This document shows positions 37,519 to 47,132 of a DNA stretch of 64,000 nt, piece by piece (within the stretch, counting starts at the first letter, position 1; every line of letters begins with the position of its first letter). The position numbers and the translations under genes were made by a program. Source of the DNA: Planctomycetaceae bacterium (GTDB lineage Bacteria; Planctomycetota; Planctomycetia; Gemmatales; Gemmataceae); contig PNLP01000020.1 in the NCBI GenBank assembly GCA_013823135.1, positions 48,861 to 112,860 of the forward strand, written 5' to 3'. Under the pieces are notes generated by a model, which was not told where the DNA came from, ran no database searches, and saw only the letters and a list, made by a program, of their open reading frames with translations.

Positions 37519-38625
37519 ATGTCCATTCCGTCTGACTCCGCGCAGATCGAATCCTTGCCTCCAGCTGTTCGCACCGTTCCGCGATGGCGTGATCCGACTA
37601 CGACAACCGCTGTCGCGACTGTCGCGCACGTACTGCTTGCTGCGGCTGCGGGCTGGTTTCTCATGCAGCAACTCGCCCCGGTCGTACGACCGCTGCTGGT
37701 GGCGGTGTTCCTGGCGTACATCCTGCTCCCGTATCACAGCAGGCTGCAAACACACATCGGTGCCCCCGCGTCGATCGGAGTTCTGGCTGGAGCAACGGCA
37801 GGTGTTCTGGTAACTCTCGCGCTCATCACTTACACGAGCCTGCTGGGTTTAAGCGAGGACATCCCGCGACTCCACGCCAGGGCAGGGGAACTTCTCCGAT
37901 CCACTGAGGTTGCATTCGGACAAATGCCGCGCTGGGCGTCCAATCTGAAGCCGAGCACTCCAACCGAATCGAAGATCGGGGAACAGCTTTCGAGAGCCAC
38001 GGGACCGGTGCTGAGCATGGCGGCCGATGTGCTTCTGGAGACGATTGTCGTTGCGATGTACCTGCTGTTTCTTCTGCTGGAAGGGTCGCGTTTCCCTCAC
38101 CGAGTGCGTCGAGCGTATCCACCCGATCGTGCTGCGGAGATTCTTCAGATCGCGGGGCAGGTGAGTTCCGCGATCGTGGGATATCTGCGAGTGAAAGTGA
38201 AGGCGAGTCTGGTCCTCGCGGTGCCAATTGGGTTGATCCTCTGGGCCTGTGGGGTCAAGTTCGCCGTCTTGTGGGCCTTGCTCACGTTCATGTGCAACTT
38301 CATTCCTTACATTGGGCCAGTCGTGGCATACAGCCTTCCCGTCGGGTTTGGGTTTCTCTGGTTCGGGGCGAGTTGGGAACCCGTGACCGTCGCGGTGTTG
38401 CTGATGCTCTGCCATGCCACGTCGGCGGCGCTCGTGGAGCCGACAATGATCGGCAACGCGGTGGGTCTGAGCCCGTTGGTGCTGTTGGCAGCGCTGGCGT
38501 TTTGGGGATTGCTCTGGGGAATTCCCGGAATGTTCCTGGCTGTCCCGCTCACGGTTGTGGGTGTGATCGTGATGAACCACTTCGAAAGCACCCGATCCGT
38601 GGCAGGCTTGCTCCGCGGGGTGTAG
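37519..38625 (+). CDS. AI-2E (PerM/TqsA) family membrane permease
   Basis: 368 residues from the ATG at 37519; the frame upstream runs through the repeat region. About eight membrane helices in the PerM pattern: an N-terminal pair (VAHVLLAAAAGWFLM, VRPLLVAVFLAYILLPYHS), a soluble middle segment, then GYLRVKVKASLVLAVPIGLILW, WALLTFMCNFIPYIGPVVAYSLP and the C-terminal GNAVGLSPLVLLAALAFWGLLWGIPGMFLAVPLTVV. These signatures define the AI-2E exporter family. Several members export signalling molecules or act as Na+/H+ antiporters; the substrate is unknown here. Confidence 0.9.
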   Translation: MSIPSDSAQIESLPPAVRTVPRWRDPTTTTAVATVAHVLLAAAAGWFLMQQLAPVVRPLLVAVFLAYILLPYHSRLQTHIGAPASIGVLAGATAGVLVTLALITYTSLLGLSEDIPRLHARAGELLRSTEVAFGQMPRWASNLKPSTPTESKIGEQLSRATGPVLSMAADVLLETIVVAMYLLFLLLEGSRFPHRVRRAYPPDRAAEILQIAGQVSSAIVGYLRVKVKASLVLAVPIGLILWACGVKFAVLWALLTFMCNFIPYIGPVVAYSLPVGFGFLWFGASWEPVTVAVLLMLCHATSAALVEPTMIGNAVGLSPLVLLAALAFWGLLWGIPGMFLAVPLTVVGVIVMNHFESTRSVAGLLRGV

Positions 38626-38675
38626 TGCGGTCGCGCACGTGACAGGGCGGTTACAGGAAAGATGTAGGTGAATAC

Positions 38676-38733
38676 GGGAGGGCGAGGCTCCTGCCGAGCC
38701 ACAGCTTCGGCTCGGCAGGAGCCTCGCCCTCCC
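38676..38733. repeat. Dispersed palindrome, copy 2 (25-bp arms)
   Basis: Arms 38676-38700 and 38709-38733 are exact reverse complements and identical in sequence to the arms at 11367-11425; only the 8-base loop differs. It lies between the convergent permease and sigma factor genes. Confidence 0.92.
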
Positions 38734-38776
38734 AAAACCAAACGCTACACATTACCTTAAAGAGCTCTAACGCTCG

Positions 38777-38806
38777 TCGCCCACTGGTTTCCCAGTGGGC
38801 GACGGG
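38777..38806. terminator. Hairpin between convergent permease and sigma factor genes
   Basis: CGTCGCCCACTGG (38777-38789) pairs perfectly with 38794-38806 around a 4-base loop. It lies after the dispersed palindrome, upstream of the sigma factor stop (38852). There is no T-tract. Confidence 0.6.
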
Positions 38807-38851
38807 TTGATTTCGGTGGGACCAGGGGCTGTGTAAACGCTGCTCGCCCGT

Positions 38852-40552
38852 TCACAGCGACTCGACGTTCTCCTTCGCGGCCCACTCGCGGAGTTGCTTC
38901 ATCCCGCGGACGTTGATCTGCCGCACTCGCTCCTTCGTGATGCCGAAGTGCTGGCCGATCTGTTCCAGCGTCATCTCCTGCGAGCCGTCCAGGCCCGTTC
39001 GCATCCGGATCACTTCACGCGTTCGTGCGTCGAGGTGTTCCAGCAACCGTGCGACTCGCGACTTCGCCGCGTCGGCGGTGGCGAGCACTTCCTGCTCGTC
39101 CGTTCGCACGTCAGCCTTGGCCTCGAACAGTTCGTCGTGCCCCGTCATGTAACGCTGCTTGTGCGTCTTCGAGTCCGGGATCGACCGGGCGAAGTTCTTC
39201 ATGATCGCCCACGTGGCGTAGGTGCTGAACTTGAACCCACGGCCGTAGTCGAACTTCTCAACCGCACGCATCAGCGACAGGTTGCCATCGCTGACCAGGT
39301 CGTCGATGCTCTCGCCGCTGGCGAGTTTCATCTTGGCCTGGGCGTACACCAGTCGCTGGTTGCAACTGATGAGCAGGTCGCGGCACTGCTTCACGTCTTC
39401 CTTCAGGTTTTCCACCTGAACCAGATCCTGCACCCGTGCCTTGGCCGGGTCGAGCGATTCTTGCAGCTTGTGCAGCTTGTGCTTCAGGAAGTTCATCTTC
39501 CGGAACACGTGCTGCTCCTGCTCCTTCGAGAGGAGAGGCCATTCGTACAGGTGCATCATCTGCGGAGGCACGTCTTTCGGGGGAGTCTTCCCAACTCGTT
39601 TGGCCTCGAACTCGGCGCGACCAGGCATTTCGGCGACGATTTCCGCTTCCTTGGAGGGATCGTCGAATTCGGCGTTATAGATGTAATCCAGATTGGTTCG
39701 GACAAGAACCTTCGCACGCACCTCGTTCACGACGCGGTACATACTGGATCGGGTCCGGCCAAATTGTTTGGCGATCGTTGTCACTGTATCCTCCACGGTA
39801 TCTCCCGTGAGTTTGGCTTTTTGCTTGGCATTCATGGCGATCACGATCTGCTCCTTGGCTGTGGCTGAGAGCGGACCAACAACGGCTGGGAACAATGCGT
39901 TGTCCGGGTGGACTCGATCAAAGTTCTTGATCGTGTAACGGATCGCCTCGGGGCTGCGGCCTAACTTCGCCGCAACCTTCTTGCTCACTTCCGTGAGCGT
40001 CATGCCGGTATCCCGCAACTCGCGTGCCTGTTGCAGAATCCCGTCTTTTTCGACTTCACTCAGGTGGCTGAACTTCGCGCCCTTGGCCACGAGCGTGGGA
40101 TGTTCGTTGATGAACTTCTCCACCGCCACACGGGGGAACCCGAGTTGGCTGCGGCCGTTCACCTTCACACGGCGCGAGGTCAGACCTTTCACCCGCCACC
40201 GCGAAATCGTCTTCGTGGAGACGTTGAACTGCTTGCTGACCTCTTCAAGCGTGAGCATCGGCTCAACGGCCTGCTCAATCGGCAGCGGCGGGACCGACTT
40301 CTCAACCCGCCGGACGAACAACTCCAGGTCGTGCCGGAGTGCGTCGCCGGGAATCAAAAGATCCGGGTACGCGTCGGAGCGAAAGTCAGTCAGGCGGTAG
40401 CAGACGTACTGATACGGGTACTGCTTGCCCGATTCGATTTCCCCGAGCAACTTCATCGCGGCGACGACCTGCGTCTGCCGGCGAGCGGGTGGGGTGAACC
40501 GAGTTTGTTGCTCGGCCAACGCTCTCAGTGCTGTGGTTCGAAAATCAGTCAC
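38852..40552 (-). CDS. Sigma-70 family RNA polymerase sigma factor with N-terminal helix-turn-helix extension
   Basis: 566 residues from a GTG at 40552, which has GGGAGG about five bases upstream; a TTG at 40585 is in frame. Region 2 is clear near 420-475: SCNQRLVYAQAKMKLASGESIDDLVSDGNL then MRAVEKFDYGRGFKFSTYATWAIMKNFAR. Region 4 is at the end: LDARTREVIRMRTGL and MTLEQIGQHFGITKERVRQINVRGMKQLREWA. Regions 3 and 1.2 are weak. Before region 2 lies a separate DNA-binding module: LTLEEVSKQFNVSTKTISRWRVKGL (excisionase/MerR-like), then a second HTH-type segment (TLTEVSKKVAAKLGRSPEAIRYT). An alternative or group 2 sigma is more likely than the primary one. Confidence 0.85.
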   Translation of the reverse strand: MTDFRTTALRALAEQQTRFTPPARRQTQVVAAMKLLGEIESGKQYPYQYVCYRLTDFRSDAYPDLLIPGDALRHDLELFVRRVEKSVPPLPIEQAVEPMLTLEEVSKQFNVSTKTISRWRVKGLTSRRVKVNGRSQLGFPRVAVEKFINEHPTLVAKGAKFSHLSEVEKDGILQQARELRDTGMTLTEVSKKVAAKLGRSPEAIRYTIKNFDRVHPDNALFPAVVGPLSATAKEQIVIAMNAKQKAKLTGDTVEDTVTTIAKQFGRTRSSMYRVVNEVRAKVLVRTNLDYIYNAEFDDPSKEAEIVAEMPGRAEFEAKRVGKTPPKDVPPQMMHLYEWPLLSKEQEQHVFRKMNFLKHKLHKLQESLDPAKARVQDLVQVENLKEDVKQCRDLLISCNQRLVYAQAKMKLASGESIDDLVSDGNLSLMRAVEKFDYGRGFKFSTYATWAIMKNFARSIPDSKTHKQRYMTGHDELFEAKADVRTDEQEVLATADAAKSRVARLLEHLDARTREVIRMRTGLDGSQEMTLEQIGQHFGITKERVRQINVRGMKQLREWAAKENVESL

Positions 40553-41347
40553 CGGCTCCTCCCGGCCGCGGACTTGCGTCCGCAATTTGGCACTCGTTAA
40601 CCGGGAACGGATCCCGGTGATGGTTGTGGTCGTGAAGTCCTACTTGTTGTTCGCTCTGACCCCGGTGGGTTTTCGCTACTCTTGAATACTCCCTCGATCA
40701 CTTTTTCTTTCCCAAATCGCCAGAACTCCACCAGATGGTAAAATTCGGGCTTGCAAGGCACACCAAACTTAGATACATGGCTCGCCCATTGGGTTCGCCA
40801 TCTTGCCGAACCCTCACGACTATCTCAACCCGTCCCATTCATAGGACGGTGCCCTCCGGTCTTCTCGGAAATGGCGTGGTTTACGATCGGGAAGTCTCAG
40901 TGCTCTCTGCGATCCGCGAGGTCGAGAGATACCTCTGCATTTCACTTGCCAAACCGGGAATGTGGTTGTGTTCGGTCAAGATTCGAGTGCCGTTCTTGTT
41001 TCTGGAAATGCTTTTACGGCAATTGTGAATATAATTTTTTGAATCGACCGAACAATTTTCCGACTTGCTTCCAGCTGGACTACTGGTCGCTTTTACACGT
41101 CTCCTGTTCGTTGTTGCAATCGGTGTGTTCATTCCTTCCGTGACGCGGAACAAACCGCAAAAGCCTTGCAAATTAACTATCCCATACAGGTTCTGAGAAT
41201 CCGGGGATGATCTGCATTTTGGCTCGAGTTTCTGGCCGAATCTGCCGGGATCGGCGCTATATTACCTGAAGTTTGTGATTCGGTCGGAATGAATGGCTTT
41301 GCGTTGGCTGGTTCCTTCACACCCACCTCCAATTCCCCTTATCCACC
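40553..41347. other. Long AT-richer intergenic region
   Basis: 795 bp between the divergent sigma factor gene (leftward) and the secreted protein gene (rightward). The part from about 40680 to 41280 is clearly more AT-rich than its neighbours (ATATAATTTTTTG near 41030, TATATTACC near 41257). ORFs of 97 and 130 codons are present but have no recognisable product or coding pattern. A regulatory region, a small RNA or decayed sequence are possible. Confidence 0.45.
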
Positions 41348-42697
41348 ATGCGTGTCACTGCGAACTTCAGCCGGGTAGCTTTGCCGCTGTTGGCGATCTG
41401 GGCAGCCGCTGGAGCGGCGAGTGCCCAGGATGCGGTCGCATTGCAGGAGAAGTTTGATCCTGGTCACACTTCGCGAGTTGAAGTCGTTGTCAAACTCACC
41501 GGGAAACTGTCGGTCCCTCTTCAGAAAGGGAAGGCACCCGAACTGGTGACGATCGCTGGGATTAGCCGTGTGTCGTACGAAGAACGCGTGCTGCCTCCCG
41601 ACGACGTAGGAACACTGAAGGCGGTTCGGGCCTACCGCGATGTGCAGTTTGAACGCACGCTGGGCACTAACACACAAGACGCCGGAATCCGCCCTTCGGT
41701 TCGCAGAATGGTCATAATCAAGTCGGAAAACCGCCGGGCTCCTTTCTCCCCCGATGGACCGCTCACCTGGGGCGAGATCGACGTTGTCCGCACCGACGTG
41801 TTCAACCCCGCAGTCATCCCTGGGTTACTACCAACGATTCCCGTGAAGAAGGGGCAGACCTGGAAGGTCTCCGCGGTCGCGGTCGCCGAGTTGACCGACA
41901 TGGAGAAGGTTGAAGAAGGCGAAATCACGGCTGAGCTCGTGGGCGTCACGGAAATCGGGAAACAACGTGTGGCCCGGCTACGGATCTCGGGGACGGTTCG
42001 CGGCGTGAACCAGGATGGTCCGAGCCGGCAGAAGATTGAAGCGACGGCGTACTTCGACCTCGACGCGGGAATCCTGACGTACCTGTCCCTGAAGGGGACA
42101 CACGAACTGCTCGACGGCAGCGGTCAGACGGTTGGGCGGATTGAAGGGCAGTTCACGATGGCTCGGTCGCGGGTGGAACAACTACCACCAGATTTGTCGG
42201 ACGCCTCGCTGCGCGGTCTGGACCTGCGCCCGACAACCGAGAACACACTTCTCCTCCACGACGACCCTCGACTCGGAGTTCGGTTCCTGTATCCTCGCGG
42301 CTGGCGGGTCGGGGCGGTGCAAGGGAAGCAGGTGACACTCGACCACGCTCGCGGGGCTGGCATACTCATCACGGTCGAGCCCTCGTCGAAAGTGCCCACT
42401 GCCGAGGATTACGCAAAGGAAATCACGGCTTTCCTGCAAAAGCAGAAAGCCACGGTTACGGGTGACGAGAAGCCAAGACGTGTGCGTGCCGAGCCCGTGC
42501 AACTCGACCGCTTCGCCTTCGACGCGACATTTGGGACGGACAAGGCCCGGCTCGAATACGCCGTGCTGACGCAGTCCGATGGTGGTGTCACCGTGGCGGG
42601 GCGAATCCCGGCCGTTGAGGTGGAGTTGCTCAAGCCAGAAGTGGAACGCGTGATCCGGAGTCTGTCGCTGACGAAGAAGATCGAAGAAACGAAGTGA
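41348..42697 (+). CDS. Secreted protein of unknown function
   Basis: 449 residues with a signal peptide (MRVTANFSRVALPLLAIWAAAGAASAQ, cleavage about 26). The mature part is beta-rich (SRVEVVVKLTGKLSVPL, KVSAVAVAELTDM, ITAELVGVTEIGKQRVARLRISG). The C-terminal ~150 residues resemble a DUF1795/PsbP-like fold: DPRLGVRFLYPRGWRVGAVQGKQVTLD. No enzyme motif. It ends 2 bp before a large palindrome. Confidence 0.72.
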   Translation: MRVTANFSRVALPLLAIWAAAGAASAQDAVALQEKFDPGHTSRVEVVVKLTGKLSVPLQKGKAPELVTIAGISRVSYEERVLPPDDVGTLKAVRAYRDVQFERTLGTNTQDAGIRPSVRRMVIIKSENRRAPFSPDGPLTWGEIDVVRTDVFNPAVIPGLLPTIPVKKGQTWKVSAVAVAELTDMEKVEEGEITAELVGVTEIGKQRVARLRISGTVRGVNQDGPSRQKIEATAYFDLDAGILTYLSLKGTHELLDGSGQTVGRIEGQFTMARSRVEQLPPDLSDASLRGLDLRPTTENTLLLHDDPRLGVRFLYPRGWRVGAVQGKQVTLDHARGAGILITVEPSSKVPTAEDYAKEITAFLQKQKATVTGDEKPRRVRAEPVQLDRFAFDATFGTDKARLEYAVLTQSDGGVTVAGRIPAVEVELLKPEVERVIRSLSLTKKIEETK

Positions 42698-42698
42698 T

Positions 42699-42777
42699 CT
42701 TGGCGAGCGGGGTGGCGTAAGCCCCCGAGGTTATCCAAAGTGGAAACTCGGGGGCTTACGCCACCCCGCTCGCCAAG
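42699..42777. repeat. Palindrome with 31-bp perfect arms
   Basis: Arms 42699-42729 and 42747-42777 are exact reverse complements around a 17-base loop. The arm begins CTTGGCGAGCGGGGTGGCG. It sits between two convergent genes, 2 bp after one stop and 12 bp before the other, so it could terminate both transcripts. The outer GGCGAGCGGGG is shared with the repeat at 12431. Confidence 0.92.
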
Positions 42778-42789
42778 AGGTCGCATTCA

Positions 42790-43842
42790 TCACGCGGGAA
42801 GTGCGATCTTCAACTCCCCGGCCGTTTTCGTGATGAGCTCCCACGTGCCGTCCGGAACCGGGATGCCATCAACCAGCCGTTTCACCTTGGTGTTCCGCTC
42901 GGGGTCGCCCGGCAAAGTGATCGCACCCATCCCTGCTGCGGTCGGGCACGAGCGCACGTAGGTCGTGAGCCCGTCCGTTTCCTTCAAGAAATGCTCGGTT
43001 CCGCCGAAGAGTGCGGGGTTGAACAGCACAAACACGGCCGCGTTCCCGGCTCCGGGGAGCGGGAACGCCGGGTTGCTGCACGACCCGCCCGAGAGGCCAC
43101 CGCAGAGCAGATCGAGGAGCAGGCCCAGGCCGAACCCCTTGTACGCTTGCGAGCCACCGAACGGGACGAGGCTACCACGCGGCTCGTTGTAAAGAACGCT
43201 GGGGTCCGTGGTCGGGTTCCCGGTGTGGTCGATCAGCCAACCGTCGGGGCAGGGCTGCTTCTTTTGGAACTGTGCCCGCACCTTCCCCTCGGCCGCGGCG
43301 CTGGTGCCGAAATCGAGCACAACCGGGTCCGTTGTCGTCGGCGCTCCGAAGCAGATGGGATTGGTGCTGATACGCCCTTCGGTGCCTCCGGGTGGTGCAA
43401 CACGCCGACCGGAACCGTGGGAGTTTACCGCGGCGAACAGTGCCATCTTTTCCTTCGCCGCGAACTCGGCGTATTCCCCAAGCCGGCCAACGTGCCCGCA
43501 CTGTCGCAATGAACCGGCGGCGATCCCGAGCGCTTTCGCCTTCGGCATCAGCCGATCCAGCAGGCGGTATGTCTGCACTTGCCCGAGCCCCCAGTTGGCG
43601 TCAGCCGCAAGTACCGCTGGCGTTTCGTTGAGAACTGTGAGCGGAACTCCCGGTTTGAAGGTGCCTTTTCGCAAGAAATCCACATACTGCGGTATCCGCA
43701 TCACGCCGTGCGAGTCGTGCCCGCAAAGGTTGGCGTCGATGAGGCTGTGTGCCACAATGGCCGCGTCTGCGGCGGGGACGCTGACCGCTTCAAACAGCGA
43801 TTGCGCGAGTGTTGTCAGGGTTGCAGCGGGGAATGTCGGCAT
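42790..43842 (-). CDS. Ldh family (malate/L-lactate dehydrogenase-type) oxidoreductase
   Basis: 350 residues, the family length. Signatures: LCGHDSHGVMRIPQYV (about 38-53) with the catalytic His, VNSHGSGRRVAPPGG, NPICFGAPTT for the NAD(P) region, DFGTSAAAEGKV, GSQAYKGFGLGLLLDLLCGGLSGG and a late AGMGAITLPG. The family includes ureidoglycolate, sulfolactate and 2,3-diketogulonate reductases, so the substrate is open. It uses NAD(P)H in the cytoplasm. Confidence 0.9.
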   Translation of the reverse strand: MPTFPAATLTTLAQSLFEAVSVPAADAAIVAHSLIDANLCGHDSHGVMRIPQYVDFLRKGTFKPGVPLTVLNETPAVLAADANWGLGQVQTYRLLDRLMPKAKALGIAAGSLRQCGHVGRLGEYAEFAAKEKMALFAAVNSHGSGRRVAPPGGTEGRISTNPICFGAPTTTDPVVLDFGTSAAAEGKVRAQFQKKQPCPDGWLIDHTGNPTTDPSVLYNEPRGSLVPFGGSQAYKGFGLGLLLDLLCGGLSGGSCSNPAFPLPGAGNAAVFVLFNPALFGGTEHFLKETDGLTTYVRSCPTAAGMGAITLPGDPERNTKVKRLVDGIPVPDGTWELITKTAGELKIALPA

Positions 43843-43946
43843 GAGAGAACGCCGTGGGGTGAGTGAACTGGTTGGTCATTGGCGACACGCAGTAAGGCTC
43901 ACCCTACAATCACCGGCACGAATCGTCAGCCACACCGAGGCCCGTC

Positions 43947-44978
43947 ATGGCTTTTCAAATCCACATCTCGCAGAAGCAAGCAGGTGATCGGACCGGAGAC
44001 GTTTATGAACTCACGGATTCCAACAGCACGGTTCGTGCGGAAGTGTGGCCGCAGTGCGGGTTCAACTGCCTTCGCTGGCAGATCCGGCAGGACGATGGCC
44101 GCTGGGCCGACATCCTCTTCACCATGCCCGATTGGGAAACCAATCCCGTTCCAACCCGAAGCGGGCACCCGATTCTGTTCCCGTTTCCGGGGCGCCTCCG
44201 GAATGGCAATTTGAAATTCGAGGGGCAGGAATACCAACTCCCCTTCAACGACTCCACGAAGCAGCACGCGATCCACGGATTCACTCCCCGCAATCCGTGG
44301 CGAGTCACGGAGTGGAACAGCGACGAGGATTCCGCGTTTGTCACGGGCGAGTTCTGTCTCGCGAAAGACCTCCCCGAGGCGTTGCCGACGTGGCCGAGCG
44401 ACTTCACTCTGAGCATCACTTACCGGCTGTTCAAGAATCGCCTCCGCGTTGAAGCCAGGGTAACGAACCTGGGGACTCGGCCGCTTCCGTTCGGTCTCGG
44501 TTACCACCCGTACTTCCGCTTACCAGGCGTGAACGACCCCGATGTCGGCGGGCACGTCTTGCGGGCGAACATGAGCGAACTCTGGGAGGCTGAAAACAAC
44601 CTTCCAACCGGGAAAACGGTTCCGCTCCCCGCTGCACTCGACTTCCGTGAAGCAAAACCGGTCGGGTCAACGGAACTGGATCACGTCTTCACGAGCAACC
44701 CGGCGATCACGGCTCGCGTCGGTGGTCTGAGCGAACTCGCCGTGTTGTCTCACCCACAAGCGATGGGGAGCGTTCAATTTCTGGTCAGCGACGTGTTCAA
44801 GAATCTGGTCTTATTCACACCGGCGCACCGACACGCCATCGCAATCGAGCCTTATACCTGCTCAGCAGATGCGTCAAATCTGGCCGCACGAGGAATCGAT
44901 TCCAACTGGCAGGTTATCCCCGTTGGAGGAACGCGGGATGAATCTGTCGAATACCGGTGGGTCATAACGGAATTGTGA
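43947..44978 (+). CDS. Aldose 1-epimerase family protein
   Basis: 343 residues. GalM-type signatures: HAIHGFTPRNPWRV (about 109-122) with the first catalytic His, GLGYHPYFRLPGVNDPDV with the second, ELDHVFTSNP, and the acidic base in HAIAIEPYTCSADASNL. It interconverts alpha and beta anomers of aldoses, or acts on hexose-6-phosphate in the YeaD branch. The start at 43947 has GAGG at seven bases. A kinase gene starts about 100 bp downstream, same strand. Confidence 0.9.
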   Translation: MAFQIHISQKQAGDRTGDVYELTDSNSTVRAEVWPQCGFNCLRWQIRQDDGRWADILFTMPDWETNPVPTRSGHPILFPFPGRLRNGNLKFEGQEYQLPFNDSTKQHAIHGFTPRNPWRVTEWNSDEDSAFVTGEFCLAKDLPEALPTWPSDFTLSITYRLFKNRLRVEARVTNLGTRPLPFGLGYHPYFRLPGVNDPDVGGHVLRANMSELWEAENNLPTGKTVPLPAALDFREAKPVGSTELDHVFTSNPAITARVGGLSELAVLSHPQAMGSVQFLVSDVFKNLVLFTPAHRHAIAIEPYTCSADASNLAARGIDSNWQVIPVGGTRDESVEYRWVITEL

Positions 44979-45075
44979 CCCCGCCCGAACATTCCGACAT
45001 GTTTGCCAGAGCCGAAAACTCGCACTACAGTTGCGAGTCCAGCGGGAGATGCCCCCGCAACGTGAGGGTTTGCGT

Positions 45076-46443
45076 ATGCAGGGGAAAATCGCCCTTGGGA
45101 AATATCGCCTGCTCAAGACGCTCGGTCGAGGGAGCAACGGCGAAGTTTACCTGGCTGAACCGCTCTCAAGCCCCAATTTGCGGGTGGTTGTCAAGCGCGT
45201 CCATCCGCACGTTACCGAGCACCCCAAGTTCGAGCAACTCTGGGACGCAGAAATCAAGTCGATGGCGAAGTTCTCGCACCCCTACGCGGTGCAGTTCATC
45301 GAAGCCTCGCGGAAAGACCCACTCGGCCCGTGCCTCGTGATGGAGTACGTTCCGGGGGTGACGCTTGAGGAAGTGCTGGAGCCGAATCGCGTTCTCGATG
45401 TGTACCGAACAGGTCAACTCCTCGGCTACTTCTGCCACGCGCTCCAGACCGCACATGAAGCCGGCATCATCCACCGCGATTTGAAGCCGGCGAACCTCAT
45501 GGTTGTCGATGCTGGGACCCCGGACGAGTCCATCAAGGTCATGGACTTTGGATTTGCGGGGTTCGCTGCAAAGCCCCACCTACAACTCGCCGCACTCACG
45601 GGGGAAGGTCCCATCTACGCGATTGGCACCCCAGCATATGTCAGCCCCGAAATGATCCGTGGCGACACCGTGGACTGGCGAAGTGACCTGTACTCTGTTG
45701 GTGTGATTCTTTACGAGATGCTGACGGGCCGCTTGCCGTTCATGGACGACTTGCAGGATGACCTTTTGGCCGCTCACGTGAACAGCCCGCCACCCAAGTT
45801 CGCCAAAGTCGGTGCGGGCCACATTCCACCGGAAATTGAAGCGACCGTTCAGATGGCGCTGTCAAAGTTTCCGAACGAACGCCCCCAGTCGCCGCGTGAA
45901 CTCGCGACAATGTATGGCCGGGCGCTGAGCGTGGATCTCTGGGGATTGACGGCACCCGTTGGATGGGAACCAATGCCGATTGCGGTGGAGGTGACGCCGC
46001 AACCCCGGAACGCACCGAACTTGCCTCAAAACCCCTACCAAATCACGGAGGAGTTCGAGGTTCTGATGCCCGAACGTATGGCGGCCGCGAAGATCAAGGG
46101 GTTCGTCGATGACCTCAGCGGGTTCGTCGTCGCCAGTGAACCTGGTGTCATCCGCTTGCACATCGGTTTTCCGGGCGGGAAGCCCAAGGGGATGCCCGAC
46201 AACGTAGCGAGTGGCAGCGGGAGCGGGATACTGAGCTGGTTCCGAGTGTCGCGCAAACCGACGTTTCCGCCTGGCCAGGAACCAATCGAAGTTGAGTTGC
46301 ACCTCGACAAACCGGACCCTTCCCAGGTGCGGATGAACCTCAGCGTGGTGTTCAAACCAGTAGAGGGCTACCAACCCACGAATCCCCGCATCTGGCGCAC
46401 CCGCTGCGAGACCCTTTTCGCAACGCTGCGCAGGTACTTGTAG
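45076..46443 (+). CDS. Ser/Thr protein kinase, catalytically complete
   Basis: 455 residues from the ATG at 45076; an upstream in-frame ATG at 45031 is less convincing. Kinase domain about 8-285: GRGSNGEVYLAE, Lys40, catalytic HRDLKPAN (Asp135), DFG Asp157, GTPAYVSPE and WRSDLYSVGVILYEMLTG. All catalytic residues are kept. The C-terminal ~150 residues are a soluble region with no membrane helix (ITEEFEVLMPERMAAAKIKGF, FVVASEPGVIRLHIGFPGG), unlike the other kinases here, so it is probably cytoplasmic. Confidence 0.88.
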   Translation: MQGKIALGKYRLLKTLGRGSNGEVYLAEPLSSPNLRVVVKRVHPHVTEHPKFEQLWDAEIKSMAKFSHPYAVQFIEASRKDPLGPCLVMEYVPGVTLEEVLEPNRVLDVYRTGQLLGYFCHALQTAHEAGIIHRDLKPANLMVVDAGTPDESIKVMDFGFAGFAAKPHLQLAALTGEGPIYAIGTPAYVSPEMIRGDTVDWRSDLYSVGVILYEMLTGRLPFMDDLQDDLLAAHVNSPPPKFAKVGAGHIPPEIEATVQMALSKFPNERPQSPRELATMYGRALSVDLWGLTAPVGWEPMPIAVEVTPQPRNAPNLPQNPYQITEEFEVLMPERMAAAKIKGFVDDLSGFVVASEPGVIRLHIGFPGGKPKGMPDNVASGSGSGILSWFRVSRKPTFPPGQEPIEVELHLDKPDPSQVRMNLSVVFKPVEGYQPTNPRIWRTRCETLFATLRRYL

Positions 46444-46720
46444 ACGGTTTCTCGTTTCGCCAATTGCACGAGATTCTTCATCGACCCAATCTCTCGCCCT
46501 CCCTTCCTCGTCGCCCTCGAAATCGTGCGGCGTCCGCTGGCGTTTGTCCTCTTGACCAAGACAGGAGTGGAGCCCAGATCAACCCTGGGTTGGTCGTGAG
46601 AAGACTTTTCCAACAAGGTTCATTCCATTCGGCACGTTCGGTGCATCACTCACAATCCGCACCTGGCTTGAGCACATCGCTCGGCTCTGTGCCATCCATG
46701 TCCACATCACGGAGTGAACC

Positions 46721-47107
46721 ATGACTCGAATCTTGCTTGCCTTGTTTGCGATTGGCTTCGCCACGACCCTCACATCACTGGCGGCCGACCCAGTGAGACT
46801 GCCGAAAGAGAGTTGCGAAAAGCCCTGCCTGGAGTGTGCGAATGAATGCCTGGCGTGCATGAGGCACTGTCAGGAAAACAAGATGGAAGACACTGCCCGC
46901 CAGTGCGAAATTTGCCACCACACCTGTCTCGCGTGCGCCCTTGCCGTGGGGAGCAAGAACCCACAAGCGTGGCAGCTTTGCGAATCGTGCGAAAAGATGT
47001 GCAACGACACTGCGATCGTGTGCGACAAGGGTACCAGTGATCATATGAAGCGATGTGCCGCAGCGTGTCGCGCGTGCGCGAAGGCGTGCGCGGATGCCAG
47101 GAAGTAA
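46721..47107 (+). CDS. Exported four-helix-bundle copper storage-type protein (Csp-like)
   Basis: 128 residues. The ATG at 46721 has GGAG six bases upstream. A signal peptide covers about 1-21 (ending SLAA). The mature protein has 18 Cys spaced mainly as C-x3-C and C-x2-C on helices: ESCEKPCLECANECLACMRH, RQCEICHHTCLACA, LCESCEKMC and KRCAAACRACAKAC. This is the pattern of Csp1, which stores many Cu(I) ions in a four-helix bundle core. The signal peptide suggests the exported Csp1 branch. A strong terminator follows. Confidence 0.88.
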   Translation: MTRILLALFAIGFATTLTSLAADPVRLPKESCEKPCLECANECLACMRHCQENKMEDTARQCEICHHTCLACALAVGSKNPQAWQLCESCEKMCNDTAIVCDKGTSDHMKRCAAACRACAKACADARK

Positions 47108-47132
47108 GCTGCCCAACTGGACGTGAATGCCA

